64,000 bases of DNA. Origin: Arenimonas sp. (lineage in GTDB: Bacteria; Pseudomonadota; Gammaproteobacteria; Xanthomonadales; Xanthomonadaceae). Every line of letters begins with the position of its first letter. Position 1 is the first letter of the stretch. Positions 19,169-32,749 of this stretch are shown here, one piece after another. The translations under genes and the position numbers were made by a program. The notes under the pieces are model-generated. The model was not told the DNA's origin. It did not search any database and saw only the letters and a program-made list of their open reading frames with translations. The stretch is from NCBI RefSeq assembly GCF_022842045.1, contig NZ_JALHQI010000003.1:20141-84140 (forward strand). The letters run 5' to 3'.

Positions 19169-20793
19169 GATCCCTCCGCATCGCCCTTGCCCAGTTCGAC
19201 TTCCCCGTGGGTGCGGTGGCCTCGAACACGCAGCGGATCAAGGCGATGCTGGCCGAGGCGCGCGACGAGCACGGCGCCGACCTGGTGCTGTTCCCGGAGC
19301 TGGCGCTGTCGGGCTATCCGCCCGAGGACCTGTTGATGCGGCCGGCCTTCCTGGCCGCGTGCGAGCGGGCGATCCAGGACATCGCCGCCAGCTGCCGCGG
19401 CATCACGGCCGTGGTGGGCTGGCCGCAGACGGCCGGTTCGGTGGTTTACAACGCCGCCAGCGTGCTGCGCGACGGCCGCATCGACCTGACCTACCGCAAG
19501 CGCGAGCTGCCCAACTACGCGGTGTTCGACGAGCGCCGCTACTTTGCGGTGGACCCGGACGGCGAGGCCTGCTGCTTCGAGGTCAGGGGCGTGAAGGTCG
19601 GGCTGGTGGTGTGCGAGGACCTGTGGTTCGCCGAGCCGATGGCCGAAACCGCGGCGCTGGGCGCCGAGCTGGTGCTGGTGCCGAACGCCTCGCCCTTCGA
19701 GAGCGACAAGACCGCGCAGCGCGACGCGCTGCTGGCCCAGCGCGTGCAGGAGTCCGGCGCCGGGCTGGCCTACCTCAACCTGGTCGGTGGCCAGGACGAG
19801 CTGGTGTTCGACGGCGCCTCCGTGCTGGCCGACGGCGACGGTGGCGTGCACCCGGCCGCCCGCGCCTTCGGGGACCATTGGCTGGTGGCCGACTTCGACG
19901 CCGACAGCCGCCGCTTCACGCGCGTGCTGTGGCCGGAGGAGGAGGACGAGACCCGCGAATCGCTCGCTTACCGCGCCATCGTGCGCGGCATCCGCGACTA
20001 CTGCGGCAAGAACGGCTTCGACCGCGTCTGGCTCGGGCTGTCCGGCGGCATCGATTCCGGGCTGGTGCTGGCGCTGGCGGTGGATGCGCTCGGCGCCCGC
20101 AACGTCGCCGCGGTGCGGCTGCCCTCGCGCTACACCTCGGGCCTGAGCAACGACCTGGCCGAGGAGCAGGCGCGGCTGCTGGGCGTGCGGCTGGAAACGG
20201 TCGCGATCGAAGCGCCGTTCAAGGGCTTCCTCGAGGCGCTGTCGCCGCTGTTCGACGGGCTCGAGCCGGGCATCGCCGAAGAGAACCTGCAGTCGCGCTG
20301 CCGGGGCGCACTGATGATGGCGCTGTCGAACAAGTTTGGCGGGCTGCTGCTCACCACCGGCAACAAGAGCGAGTACGCCGTCGGCTACGCCACCATCTAC
20401 GGCGACATGTGCGGCGGCTTCGGGCCCATCAAGGACCTGTACAAGACCGAGGTGCAGGCGCTGTGCCGCTGGCGCAACGCGCGTTCGCCGGCGATCCCGG
20501 AGCAGGTGATCACGCGGCCGCCTTCGGCCGAGCTGCGCGAGAACCAGACCGACCAGGACTCGCTGCCGCCCTACGAGATGCTCGACGCCATCCTGTTCCG
20601 TCATGTCGACCAGGAGATGTCGCTGGGCGAGATCGTCGGCGAGGGCTTCGACCCCGCCACGGTCGAGCGCGTGCTGCGGCTGGTGCGCGCCAGCGAATGG
20701 AAGCGCCGCCAGTCGGCGCCGGGTCCGAAGCTGTCCAAGCGCGCCTTCGGCCGCGAGCGCCGCTACCCCATCACCTCGGGCTGGCGCGACTGA
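19165..20793 (+). CDS. nadE: Glutamine-dependent NAD+ synthetase
   Basis: 542 residues from the ATG at 19165, which overlaps the acyltransferase stop. The N-terminal nitrilase-type glutaminase has the Glu-Lys-Cys triad in FPELALSGYPPEDLL, YRKRELPNY and GLVVCEDLWF. The C-terminal synthase has the PP-loop LGLSGGIDSGLVLALAVDAL and LLTTGNKSEYAVGY. It amidates deamido-NAD+ with glutamine-derived ammonia and ATP, the last step of NAD+ synthesis. The glutaminase fusion distinguishes it from short ammonia-dependent NadE. Confidence 0.97.
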   Translation: MRSLRIALAQFDFPVGAVASNTQRIKAMLAEARDEHGADLVLFPELALSGYPPEDLLMRPAFLAACERAIQDIAASCRGITAVVGWPQTAGSVVYNAASVLRDGRIDLTYRKRELPNYAVFDERRYFAVDPDGEACCFEVRGVKVGLVVCEDLWFAEPMAETAALGAELVLVPNASPFESDKTAQRDALLAQRVQESGAGLAYLNLVGGQDELVFDGASVLADGDGGVHPAARAFGDHWLVADFDADSRRFTRVLWPEEEDETRESLAYRAIVRGIRDYCGKNGFDRVWLGLSGGIDSGLVLALAVDALGARNVAAVRLPSRYTSGLSNDLAEEQARLLGVRLETVAIEAPFKGFLEALSPLFDGLEPGIAEENLQSRCRGALMMALSNKFGGLLLTTGNKSEYAVGYATIYGDMCGGFGPIKDLYKTEVQALCRWRNARSPAIPEQVITRPPSAELRENQTDQDSLPPYEMLDAILFRHVDQEMSLGEIVGEGFDPATVERVLRLVRASEWKRRQSAPGPKLSKRAFGRERRYPITSGWRD

Positions 20794-20861
20794 GAGATCA
20801 GGTCATCGTCGGAAGTACGGGTGGGTGCCTTGTCCGGCGCCGGCGCCACCGCGGAAGCGAA

Positions 20862-20907
20862 GGTCACTTCCTCCTCCGTGAAGCCTTTTATGTCGGAGGA
20901 AGTGACC
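20862..20907. terminator. Inverted repeat between converging nadE and bamD
   Basis: GGTCACTTCCTCC and GGAGGAAGTGACC form a perfect 13-bp stem with a 20-base loop containing CCTTTTATG. It lies between the ends of two converging genes and could act in both directions. Rightward there is CTCGCTTTCC after the stem. Confidence 0.45.
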
Positions 20908-20910
20908 CTC

Positions 20911-20969
20911 GCTTTCCCGGTGACGACGGCGCCATACCACTTCCACGCTTTCCCGGTGACGACGGCGCC
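20911..20969. repeat. Pair of 23-base direct repeats between nadE and bamD
   Basis: Two identical 23-base copies (GCTTTCCCGGTGACGACGGC plus GCC) lie at 20911-20933 and 20947-20969, separated by 13 bases. They directly follow the inverted repeat and end 19 bases short of the bamD stop. Tandem arrangement and non-coding position suggest a dispersed intergenic repeat rather than gene remnants. Confidence 0.75.
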
Positions 20970-20988
20970 CGTGCCACAGCGTACCCGC

Positions 20989-21825
20989 TTAGTCGAAGGG
21001 GTTGATGCGGCTGATGATGCCGGTGCCCTGCGGCCACTTGTCGCCCTGCGACAGGTAGGCATGGTTGGGGTGGTTGGCTTCCAGCACCTTGCGGGCGTCG
21101 GCGGCCAGGTCGTCCTGGCCGAGGGCGGCGTAGGACGCGGCCATCAGGGCCAGGGCGTCGCCATCGTGCTCGCTCTGCGGATAGGTCTGCAGCAGGTACT
21201 TGCCGCGGTTGGCGGCGGCCACGTAGGCGCCGCGGCGCAGGTAGTACTGGCCGACGCCCACTTCGTGGCGGGCCAGCAGGTTGCGCAGGAACACCATGCG
21301 CTGGCGCGCGTCCGGCGCGTAGCGGCTGTTCGGGTAGCGGCGCACCACGTCGGCGAAATCGTTCAGGCTCTGGGTCGGCGCGCCCAGGTCGCGGGTGGCC
21401 AGGTCCTGGCGGGTCAGGCGCAGCAGCGCGCTGGAGCTGCGGTCGAAGTTGATCAGCGCCTTGAGGTAATAGGCGTAATCGATGTGCGGGTGGGTCGGGT
21501 AGGTGCGGATGAAGCGGTTGATCGTGGAGGTGGCCTCCTCGGTCATCGCCAGCTTGTACTGCACGTACGCCAGTTCCAGCTGGGCCTGCTCGCTGTACTC
21601 GCCGAACGGGAAGCGCGCGACCAGGCGCTGGTAGTAGCGGCCGGCGCGGGCGTAGTTGCGGTTCTCGAGCGCCTCCTTGCCGGTGGCGTACATCTCTTCG
21701 ACCGGCAGGATCTCGGTCTCGTTGCGCTTGTCGCCGAACCAGCCGCCGATGGTCGAACACCCCGCCAGGCCGGTGGCCAGCATCAGGATCATGAGGAAAC
21801 GCGTCATTCCGTGCAGTCGGGTCAT
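20989..21825 (-). CDS. bamD: Outer membrane assembly lipoprotein BamD (YfiO)
   Basis: 278 residues. A lipoprotein signal peptide ends at the lipobox LAGC near residue 23. TPR units follow ([40 protein letters not shown], then [15 protein letters not shown]), the BamD pattern. It is part of the BAM complex, which inserts beta-barrel proteins in the outer membrane. Either M1 or M7 may be the start. It is divergent from rluD across 71 bp that contains GGATAATACC, usable as a -10 region in both directions. The bamD/rluD pair is conserved in gammaproteobacteria. Confidence 0.95.
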   Translation of the reverse strand: MTRLHGMTRFLMILMLATGLAGCSTIGGWFGDKRNETEILPVEEMYATGKEALENRNYARAGRYYQRLVARFPFGEYSEQAQLELAYVQYKLAMTEEATSTINRFIRTYPTHPHIDYAYYLKALINFDRSSSALLRLTRQDLATRDLGAPTQSLNDFADVVRRYPNSRYAPDARQRMVFLRNLLARHEVGVGQYYLRRGAYVAAANRGKYLLQTYPQSEHDGDALALMAASYAALGQDDLAADARKVLEANHPNHAYLSQGDKWPQGTGIISRINPFD

Positions 21826-21896
21826 CAGGTTCGGCAGGTCAGGGCGCTGGAGGCAGCGAGTTCAGGGATAATACCGGAAAGCCCGCTGTCGCCTCC

Positions 21897-22945
<1,049 letters not shown>

Positions 22946-22949
<4 letters not shown>

Positions 22950-23701
22950 GCGCCGCCGGCGCCTGGACCGAGGCCGGCTGGCCGGCGCCGCCCGGCGTCC
23001 GCGGCGGCACCAGCCTGCGCGGCGGCGAGGGCGTCTCGCCGCCGCCGTTCGACCGCCTGAATCTGGGGCTGCGCTGCGGCGACGATCCCGCGTACGCCCG
23101 CGCCAACCGCGAGCGCCTGGCCGGCTGGCTGGGCCTGCCGTCCGCGCCGCATTGGCTGGAGCAGGTGCATGGCACCACCGTGGTCCGGGTCGACGCGCCG
23201 CCGGCGGGTGGGCCCGAGCCGGTGGCTGATGCCGCAGTCACCTCCACGCCCGGCGTCGTGCTGGCCATCCTGACGGCCGACTGCCTGCCGGTGCTGCTGG
23301 CCGCCCGCGACGGAAGCGAGATCGGCGCGGCCCATGCCGGCTGGCGCGGCCTGGCCGCCGGCGTGCTCGAGGCGACCGTGCGCGCGATGCGGGCGCCGGC
23401 GGGCGACATCATCGCCTGGCTGGGACCCGCGGCCGGCCCCCGGGCCTACGAAATCGGCGGGGAAGTGCGCGAGGCCCTCCTGGCCCACGACCCGGCCGCG
23501 GCGGAGGCGTTCACCGCCACCCGTCCCGGCCACTGGCGCGTGGACTTGTACGCGTTGGCGCGCCAGCGGCTGGCCGCCGTCGGCGTGCACGAGGTGCACG
23601 GCGGCGGCGAGTGCACGATCAGCGATCCGGCGCGCTATTTCTCGCACCGCCGCGACGGCCGCAGCGGGCGGCTGGCGACGCTGGCCTGGCGCGAAGGCTG
23701 A
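22946..23701 (+). CDS. pgeF: Purine nucleoside phosphorylase-like multicopper protein YfiH/PgeF
   Basis: 251 residues, ATG overlapping the rluD stop. Family landmarks are [54 protein letters not shown] and [20 protein letters not shown], including the His and Cys zinc/metal ligands. Older annotations call it polyphenol oxidase or laccase domain protein. Work on the family shows adenosine deaminase/purine phosphorylase activity and a role in correcting peptidoglycan precursors. The rluD-pgeF-clpB order is conserved in this group. Confidence 0.93.
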
Positions 23702-23787
23702 ACCGACGCCGATTTCCTGCCTTCCGGCAGGCTGACGCGGCGCGGCGCCCGTGTCATGTTCGCGCCACCCCCGCCCGAGACCACCGC

Positions 23788-24744
23788 ATGCGCGCCACCG
23801 CCCTCGCCCTAGTCCTTTCCCTGTGCCTGCCGTCCGCCGCCCTCGCGGCCACCGTCGCCGAGGCCACGGCGTGGCTGGTGGCCAAGGATGCCCGCGCCGC
23901 GCCCGCCATCACTGCCTTGCTGAAGGCCCAGCCGCGCAGCGCCGACGTGCACGTGCTGCATGCGCGCCTGCTGCTGCAGCAGCGCGAGCCCGAGGATGCC
24001 ATCGACGCCGCCGAACGCGCCGTTGGACTGGGGCCGGCCCACGCCCAGGCGCACTATTGGCTCGGCAACGCCCTGGGCCAGCGCATCGGCCAGGTCGGCA
24101 TGCTTCGGCAGGCGGCGATGGCGCCGAAGCTGCGCGAGGCCTTCGAACGCGCGCTGGAACTGGACCCGGATATCCACGAGGCGCGCCTGAACCTGATCGA
24201 GTTCTACCTGCAGGCGCCCTCGTTCGCAGGTGGCAGCGTCGACGCCGCGAAGGCGCATGCGGCCCAGCTGGCCCGCCGCGATCCGCCCCGCGGCCACTAC
24301 GCCGCCGGCCGCCTGGCCATGCATGCCAAGGACCTGCCGGCAGCGGCCAAGGCCTACGGTGCCGCCTACCGCGCGCGCCCGGACAGCGCCAATTTCCGGA
24401 TGGCCGCGGGCACCACGTGGCAGGCCACCCAGCAGTGGGACGCCGCCTTCGCGCTCTACCAGGCCTGGACAAAGGAGGACCCCGCGGCTGCTGGTGCCCA
24501 GTACCAGCTGGGCCGCACCGCGGCGCTTTCCGGCCAGTTCCTGCCCGAGGGCGAGGCCGCGCTGCGCCGCTACCTGGCGCTGCCGCTGGCGCCGGGGCAA
24601 CCGCCGCACCACAATGCGTGGTACCGGCTGGGGCAGGTGCAGGCCCACGCGGGCGACAAGGCCGCGGCGCGCGTGTCCTTCCAGAATGCGCTGAAGGGCG
24701 AACCGGGCAACGCCGAATTCAAGGCCGCGCTGTCCGCGCTCTGA
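23788..24744 (+). CDS. Exported TPR-repeat protein
   Basis: 318 residues starting at ATG 23788; a longer reading overlaps pgeF and is rejected. A Sec signal peptide is evident ([20 protein letters not shown], cleavage after ALA). The rest is alanine-rich helical repeats typical of tetratricopeptide units: [60 protein letters not shown]. It is likely periplasmic and protein-binding. It sits between pgeF and clpB, and no specific partner can be named. Confidence 0.8.
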   Translation: MRATALALVLSLCLPSAALAATVAEATAWLVAKDARAAPAITALLKAQPRSADVHVLHARLLLQQREPEDAIDAAERAVGLGPAHAQAHYWLGNALGQRIGQVGMLRQAAMAPKLREAFERALELDPDIHEARLNLIEFYLQAPSFAGGSVDAAKAHAAQLARRDPPRGHYAAGRLAMHAKDLPAAAKAYGAAYRARPDSANFRMAAGTTWQATQQWDAAFALYQAWTKEDPAAAGAQYQLGRTAALSGQFLPEGEAALRRYLALPLAPGQPPHHNAWYRLGQVQAHAGDKAAARVSFQNALKGEPGNAEFKAALSAL

Positions 24745-24844
24745 ACCGTCCGGCCGCACTTCGCTTGAAAGCCCGGCGCCGGGGCGCCATTTGCTTGGCA
24801 TACGGGCGGCACCCCGCCGCCCCGGACTCCCGAGGGGCTCCCCG

Positions 24845-27427
<2,583 letters not shown>

Positions 27428-27438
27428 CCTGCTTCACC

Positions 27439-27502
27439 TGTAGGAGGGACTTCAGTCCCGAAGCTCTTCGCGAAGGGCTTCGGGACTGAAGTCCCTCCTA
27501 CA
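27439..27502. repeat. Intergenic palindrome, 26-bp perfect arms (REP-like)
   Basis: Arms at 27439-27464 and 27477-27502 are perfectly complementary, beginning TGTAGGAGGGACTTCAGTCC. The 12-base centre contains the self-complementary CTTCGCGAAG, so nearly the whole 64 bases can fold into one hairpin. It lies between clpB and the photolyase gene. It resembles the abundant GTAGGAG-type repetitive palindromes of Xanthomonadaceae and Pseudomonas, and may also terminate clpB. Confidence 0.85.
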
Positions 27503-27535
27503 AAGGGTTCACGGCGATGCGGGCAGGCTGTCGCC

Positions 27536-29062
27536 ATGCCGATCCACCTCGTCTGGTTCAAGCGCGACCTGCGCACGCACGACCACGCGCCGCTGTGCGC
27601 CGCGGCGGCGCGCGGGCCGGTGTTGCCGCTCTACGTGGCCGAACCGGGCTACTGGGCGCAGCCCGACGCTAGTGGGCGGCAGTGGGCCGCCACGGCCGAA
27701 GCGCTGCACGAACTGCGCGACGACCTCGCCCGCCTCGGGCAGCCCTTGGTCGTGCGCACCGGCGACGTCGTTGGTGTGCTCGAACAGCTGCACCGCCGGT
27801 ACCGCCTCGCCGGCCTGTGGTCGCACGAGGAAACCGGCAACGACTGGACCTTCGCGCGCGACCGCCGCGTCGGCGCCTGGGCGCGCGCGAACGGCATCCC
27901 CTGGGAGGAAACCCCGAGCGGCGGCGTCCAGCGCCGGCTCCGCAGCCGCAACGGCTGGGCGTCCGAGTGGGAGAGAAGGATGGCGCCCGCGCCGTTGGCC
28001 GAACCTGCACTCACGCCGGTCCCCGGCATCGAACCCGGACCCATTCCCGCGGGCGAAGCGTTGGGCATCGCGCCCGATCCCTGTCCCGGCCGCCAGCGCG
28101 GTGGCCGCCGTCGCGGCGAGCGCGCGCTGCAAACTTTCCTTGCCGGTCGCGGCGCCGGCTACATGCGCGGCATGAGCAGTCCGGTCAGCGCCGAAACCCG
28201 CTGCTCGCGCTTCTCGCTGGCGCTGGCCACCGGCGCCCTGTCGCTGCGCGAGGTGGTCCATGCGGTGCGTGGCGCCAGGGCCGAAGGCAGCCCGGTGCCG
28301 GCGCGCGACCTCGCCTCGCTCGAGAAGCGCCTGCACTGGCACTGCCACTTCATCCAGAAGCTCGAGAGCGAGCCCGCCATCGAGTTCCGCAACGTGCACC
28401 GCGGCTTCGACGGCCTGCGCGAACAGGACTTCAATCGCGACTGGTTCGGCGCCTGGCAGCGCGCGGAAACCGGCTGGCCGTTCGTGGACGCCTGCCTGCG
28501 CTCGCTGCAGCAGACCGGCTGGATCAACTTCCGCGCGCGGGCGATGCTGGTCTCGATCAGCAGCTACCACCTGTGGCTGCACTGGCCCGAGCCGGCGCGC
28601 CAGCTGGCGCGCTGGTTCACCGACTACGAGCCCGGCATCCACTATCCGCAGGTGCAGATGCAGGCCGGCGTCACCGGCATCAACATCCCGCGCATGTACA
28701 ACCCGGTAAAGCAGTCGCAGGACCAGGACCCGCAGGGTGCCTTCATCCGCCGCTGGCTGCCCGAACTCGAGGCCGTGCCGGACGCCTGGATCCACACTCC
28801 CTGGCGGATGGGCACGGCGCAGCAGCGCGCCGCCGGCCTGCGCCTGGGCGAGACCTATCCGCAGCCCGTCCGCGACCACGAGCAGGCCGCGCGCGAGGCA
28901 CGCGCCAAGCTCACCGCCTGGAAGCGTGCCCACGTGGCCCGCGAGGAGAGCCTGCGGGTCTTCGAGAAACACGGCAGCCGAAAGCGCCAGCCCGCGCGCG
29001 GCTGCACGAAGGGCACGGCGTCCAAGGCGCCGTTACCTGCGGAGCAAGGCGACCTGTTCTAG
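27536..29062 (+). CDS. Photolyase/cryptochrome-family flavoprotein
   Basis: 508 residues. The N-terminal photolyase alpha/beta domain begins [18 protein letters not shown]. The FAD-binding domain shows [20 protein letters not shown], close to the SRLSPYLATG motif of class I enzymes, then [19 protein letters not shown] and [20 protein letters not shown]. The last segment differs from canonical CPD photolyases (GWMHNRLRM), so this is a divergent lineage. DNA repair by blue light is likely, but a photoreceptor role is possible. The C-terminal 45 residues are basic and unique. It is flanked by GTAGGAG repeats on both sides. Confidence 0.85.
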   Translation: MPIHLVWFKRDLRTHDHAPLCAAAARGPVLPLYVAEPGYWAQPDASGRQWAATAEALHELRDDLARLGQPLVVRTGDVVGVLEQLHRRYRLAGLWSHEETGNDWTFARDRRVGAWARANGIPWEETPSGGVQRRLRSRNGWASEWERRMAPAPLAEPALTPVPGIEPGPIPAGEALGIAPDPCPGRQRGGRRRGERALQTFLAGRGAGYMRGMSSPVSAETRCSRFSLALATGALSLREVVHAVRGARAEGSPVPARDLASLEKRLHWHCHFIQKLESEPAIEFRNVHRGFDGLREQDFNRDWFGAWQRAETGWPFVDACLRSLQQTGWINFRARAMLVSISSYHLWLHWPEPARQLARWFTDYEPGIHYPQVQMQAGVTGINIPRMYNPVKQSQDQDPQGAFIRRWLPELEAVPDAWIHTPWRMGTAQQRAAGLRLGETYPQPVRDHEQAAREARAKLTAWKRAHVAREESLRVFEKHGSRKRQPARGCTKGTASKAPLPAEQGDLF

Positions 29063-29070
29063 CCGTCGCC

Positions 29071-29089
29071 CCTGTAGGAGGGACTTCAG
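29071..29089. repeat. Half copy of the GTAGGAG repeat overlapping the ybaL stop
   Basis: Nineteen bases, CCTGTAGGAGGGACTTCAG, are identical to 27437-27455, but the second arm is missing. The TCA inside it supplies the TGA stop of the leftward antiporter gene. Confidence 0.8.
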
Positions 29090-30777
29090 GCGCGCTGGTG
29101 GCGGAAGGGCGGGGCGGAGAGCGCCATCTCGGCCATGCTGTGGGCAAGTTCCTTCTCGGCCAGCACCGCGCCGTCGGCGCCGTGCTTGAGCAGGTGCTTC
29201 ACTTCGGCATCGCTGTGCGCGCGGGCCAGGATGGTCAGGCCGGGATTGAGCGCGCGCAGGCGGGCCACCACCTCGCCGGCTTCCAGCGCCTGCGGGATCG
29301 CCAGCACCACCAGCAGGGCCTTGGCCGGCGAGGCCTCGTCCAGCACGCGATGGCTGGCCGCGTTGCCGCGGATGGCCGGGAAGCCGGCATCGCGCGCGTG
29401 CTGCACCAGGTCGGCGTCGTCGTCGATCACCACCAGCGGCACCGCGCGTTCACGCAGCAGTTTGGCGATTTCGCCGCCGACGCGTCCGAAGCCGACCAGG
29501 ATCGCGTGGCCGCCGGTGGGCAGCGGCGGCCCGGGGTGGGGCGCGGGAGCCGGCGCCGGCGCCTCGCCGTCGGCGATCGCCGCGGCGCGGCGCGCCTCGA
29601 GCCTGTCCAGTGCGGCGAAGATCAGCGGATTGGCGATGATCGAGAGCAGCGCGCCGGCCAGCACCAGGTCGCGGCCTTCCTGGGGCAGGATCGCCAGCGA
29701 CACGCCCAGCCCGGCCAGGATGAAGGAGAACTCGCCGATCTGCGCCAGGCTGGCCGAGATCGTCAGCGCGGTGCCGTTGGGGTGGCCGAAGGCGCGCACG
29801 ATCAGGTAGGCCGCCAGCGACTTGCCGACGGTGATGATCAGGAAGGTGGCCAGCACCGGCAGCGGCTGCGACACAAGGATGCTCGGGTCGAACAGCATGC
29901 CCACCGACACGAAGAACAGCACCGCGAACGCATCGCGCAGCGGCAGCGAATCCGACGCAGCCTTGTGGCTCAGGTCGCCGTTGAGCAGCATGCCGGCGAA
30001 GAAGGCGCCCAGCGCGAACGACACGCCGAACAGCTTGGCCGAGCCGAAGGCCACGCCCAGGGCGATCGCCAGCACGCTCAGCGTGAACAGCTCGCGCGAG
30101 CCGAAGCCCGCCACCCGCTCCAGCAGCCACGGGATCGCGCGCTTGCCCACCAGCAGCATCAGCGCCACGAAGGCGCCGACCTTGAGCAGGGTCCAGCCCA
30201 GCGAGGCCATCACGGGGCCCAGCGCCAGCGTGCCGTCGTTCGCACCTTCGCCCAGGGATGCGGCCAGCGCCGGCAGCAGCACCAGGGCCACCACCATCAC
30301 CAGGTCCTCGACGATCAGCCAGCCCACCGCAATGCGGCCGCGCCGGGTCTCGAGCAGGCGCCGGTCCTCCATCGCCCGCAGCAGCACCACCGTGCTGGCC
30401 ACCGACAGCGCCAGGCCGAACACGATGCCCTGCAGCGTCGGCCAGCCCAGGAACCACGCCAGGGCCCAGCCCAAGGCCGTAGCCACCGTGATCTGGGCGA
30501 TCGCGCCCGGGATGGCGATCGCCTTCACCTCCATCAGGTCCTCGACCGAGAAGTGCAGGCCGACGCCGAACATCAGCAGGATCACGCCGATTTCCGACAG
30601 CTCCATCGCCAGGTCCGGGTCAGCCACGAAGCCGGGCGTGAACGGTCCCACCAGGATGCCCGCCACCAGGTAGCCCACGATCGGCGACAAGCGCAGCCGG
30701 TGCGCCAGGCTTCCGAGCACGAACGCCAGCACCAGGCCGACGGCGAGCAGGGCGATCAGGGGGGTGTCATGGGGCAT
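29086..30777 (-). CDS. ybaL: CPA2-family cation:proton antiporter, YbaL/KefB type, with TrkA-N domain
   Basis: 563 residues, close to E. coli YbaL length. About thirteen membrane helices occupy residues 1-385 with family motifs LSPIVGYLVAGILVGPFTPG and LSVASTVVLLRAMEDR. A proline/alanine linker (APAPAPHPGPPLP) leads to the cytoplasmic RCK/TrkA-N domain with the nucleotide-binding motif HAILVGFGRVGGEIAKLL. It probably exchanges potassium or sodium for protons. Divergent from yheS over 84 bp. The final residues and stop codon come from a repeat half-copy, so the extreme C-terminus may be altered. Confidence 0.9.
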   Translation of the reverse strand: MPHDTPLIALLAVGLVLAFVLGSLAHRLRLSPIVGYLVAGILVGPFTPGFVADPDLAMELSEIGVILLMFGVGLHFSVEDLMEVKAIAIPGAIAQITVATALGWALAWFLGWPTLQGIVFGLALSVASTVVLLRAMEDRRLLETRRGRIAVGWLIVEDLVMVVALVLLPALAASLGEGANDGTLALGPVMASLGWTLLKVGAFVALMLLVGKRAIPWLLERVAGFGSRELFTLSVLAIALGVAFGSAKLFGVSFALGAFFAGMLLNGDLSHKAASDSLPLRDAFAVLFFVSVGMLFDPSILVSQPLPVLATFLIITVGKSLAAYLIVRAFGHPNGTALTISASLAQIGEFSFILAGLGVSLAILPQEGRDLVLAGALLSIIANPLIFAALDRLEARRAAAIADGEAPAPAPAPHPGPPLPTGGHAILVGFGRVGGEIAKLLRERAVPLVVIDDDADLVQHARDAGFPAIRGNAASHRVLDEASPAKALLVVLAIPQALEAGEVVARLRALNPGLTILARAHSDAEVKHLLKHGADGAVLAEKELAHSMAEMALSAPPFRHQRA

Positions 30778-30861
30778 GGGCGCTCCTCGGGGGTGGGGCG
30801 TCCGGGTCGGGGGACGCCGGACCGCCTGATAGACTACGCGACCCTTGCTTCAGCCGACGTC

Positions 30862-32730
30862 ATGATCGCCTTCCGCAACTTCGCCCTCCGCCGCGGCGAA
30901 CGCCTCCTGCTTTCCCAAGTGGACCTCAGCCTGCACGCCGGCTGGCGCATCGGCGTCATCGGCCGCAACGGCTGCGGCAAGTCCAGCCTGTTCGCGGCGA
31001 TCATGGGCGAGGTGGACGCCGACCACGGCGACATCGACCTGCCGGGCAAGGTGCGCATCGCCAGCGTGGCGCAGGAAACCCCGTCGCTGCCCGACGCCGC
31101 GATTGATTTCGTGCTCTCGGGCGACACCGAGGTGCACGCCATCCTGCAGGCCGAGGCCGCCGCGATGGCCGCCGAGGACTGGGACGCCGTGGCCAACGCG
31201 CACCAGCGCCTGGCCGAGATCAACGGCTACGACGCCACCGCCCGCGCCGGCAAGCTGCTGCACGGCCTGGGCTTCCCGGCCGACACCCATTCGCGGGCGG
31301 TGTCCTCGTTCTCAGGCGGCTGGCGCGTGCGCCTGAACCTGGCGCGGGCGCTGATGATGCCCTCCGACCTGCTGCTGCTGGACGAACCCACCAACCACCT
31401 CGACCTCGACGCGGTGCTGTGGCTGGAGGCCTGGCTGCTCAAGTACCCGGGCACGCTGCTGATGATCTCGCACGACCGCGAGTTCCTCGATGGCGTCAGC
31501 ACCCACACCCTGCACCTGCATGAAGGCAAGGCCAAGCTCTACGCCGGCGACTACACCAGCTTCGAGCGCCAGCGCGCCGAGCACCTGCGCCAGCAGCAGA
31601 TCGCGCACGACAAGGAACAGGCCGAGCGCGCCCACCTGCAGAGCTTCATCGACCGCTTCAAGGCCAAGGCCAGCAAGGCCAGGCAGGCCCAGAGCCGCAT
31701 GAAGCGCCTGGCCAAGCTGGCGGGCACCGAGGCGGTGCGCGCCGAGCGTTCGTTCCGCATCGTCTTCGCCGAGCCCGCCCGCCTGCCGCATTCGCTGATC
31801 CGCTTGAACCACGTTGACGCCGGCTACGCGACTCCCACGGGAGCCACGAAGATCCTCGCGGACATTGGCTTCGGGCTCGAGGCCGGCGACCGCGTGGGCC
31901 TGCTCGGGCCCAACGGCGCCGGCAAGTCCACGCTGGTGAAGACGCTGGTGGGCGAGCTGCCGCTGCTGGCCGGCGAGCGCGTCGCCCACCCCGACCTGCG
32001 CATCGGCTACTTCGCCCAGCACACCGTGGAAAGCCTGCACGAGGGCCAGAGCCCGCTGTGGCACCTGAAAGAGCTGGCGCCCAACGCCGGCGAACAAGTG
32101 CTGCGTAATTACCTGGGCCGCTGGAACTTCGTCGGCGACCGGGCGTTCGAGAACATCGACGGCTTCTCCGGCGGCGAGCGCGCGCGCCTGGCGCTGGCCC
32201 TGATCGCCTACCTCGAGCCGAACGTGCTGCTGCTCGACGAACCCACCAACCACCTCGACCTCGACATGCGCGAGGCCCTGGCCGAGGCGTTGAGCGATTT
32301 CCCCGGCGCCATCGTGCTGGTCTCGCACGACCGCCACCTGATCGGCCTGGTCTGCGAAACCTTCTGGCGCGTGGCCGACGGCAAGGTCGAGGAGTTCAAC
32401 GGCGACCTCGACGAGTACGCCGCCTGGCTGCGCAGCCGGAACAACGAGCCGCGCGCCGCCAAGCCGGCCGCGGTCGCCAAGCCGGCGCCGCCGCCGAAGC
32501 CGGTGCGCAGCAAGCAGGAAGCCGACGCGGCCGCGAAGCGACTCAAGCAGGTCGAGGCGCGCATCGCCGTGCTGCAGGCCGAGCTCGACAAGCTGGAGTC
32601 GCAGTTGGCCGACCCGGCGATCTACGGCAACGACGGCGGCATCGAGGTCGCGCAGCTGGCGCAGCGCCAGGGCGAACTGGCCAAGGAAAAGGACCAGCTC
32701 GAGTCCGAGTGGCTCGAACTGGCGGAGTGA
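30862..32730 (+). CDS. yheS: ABC-F family ATPase YheS
   Basis: 622 residues from MIAFRNFALRRGERLLLSQV; the open frame extends far upstream but only as antisense readings. Two ABC domains without membrane spans: Walker A IGRNGCGKSSLFAAIMGE and LGPNGAGKSTLVKTL, signatures SSFSGGWRVRL and DGFSGGERARL, both followed by LLLDEPTNHLDLD. The linker with charged helix (HDKEQAERAHLQSF) is the ABC-F P-site tRNA interaction motif. A proline-rich spacer and a C-terminal coiled coil (from about 545) complete it. It acts on stalled ribosomes. Confidence 0.93.
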   Translation: MIAFRNFALRRGERLLLSQVDLSLHAGWRIGVIGRNGCGKSSLFAAIMGEVDADHGDIDLPGKVRIASVAQETPSLPDAAIDFVLSGDTEVHAILQAEAAAMAAEDWDAVANAHQRLAEINGYDATARAGKLLHGLGFPADTHSRAVSSFSGGWRVRLNLARALMMPSDLLLLDEPTNHLDLDAVLWLEAWLLKYPGTLLMISHDREFLDGVSTHTLHLHEGKAKLYAGDYTSFERQRAEHLRQQQIAHDKEQAERAHLQSFIDRFKAKASKARQAQSRMKRLAKLAGTEAVRAERSFRIVFAEPARLPHSLIRLNHVDAGYATPTGATKILADIGFGLEAGDRVGLLGPNGAGKSTLVKTLVGELPLLAGERVAHPDLRIGYFAQHTVESLHEGQSPLWHLKELAPNAGEQVLRNYLGRWNFVGDRAFENIDGFSGGERARLALALIAYLEPNVLLLDEPTNHLDLDMREALAEALSDFPGAIVLVSHDRHLIGLVCETFWRVADGKVEEFNGDLDEYAAWLRSRNNEPRAAKPAAVAKPAPPPKPVRSKQEADAAAKRLKQVEARIAVLQAELDKLESQLADPAIYGNDGGIEVAQLAQRQGELAKEKDQLESEWLELAE

Positions 32731-32749
32731 GGCCCGCCCCGCGCCCGCG

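Noticed and set aside
27682-32730. A 1682-codon open frame on the plus strand
   Set aside because: Only the last 622 codons (from 30862) are YheS. The earlier part is an out-of-frame reading across the photolyase gene and an antisense reading of ybaL, with Arg/Ala/Gln/His-rich, non-globular sequence.
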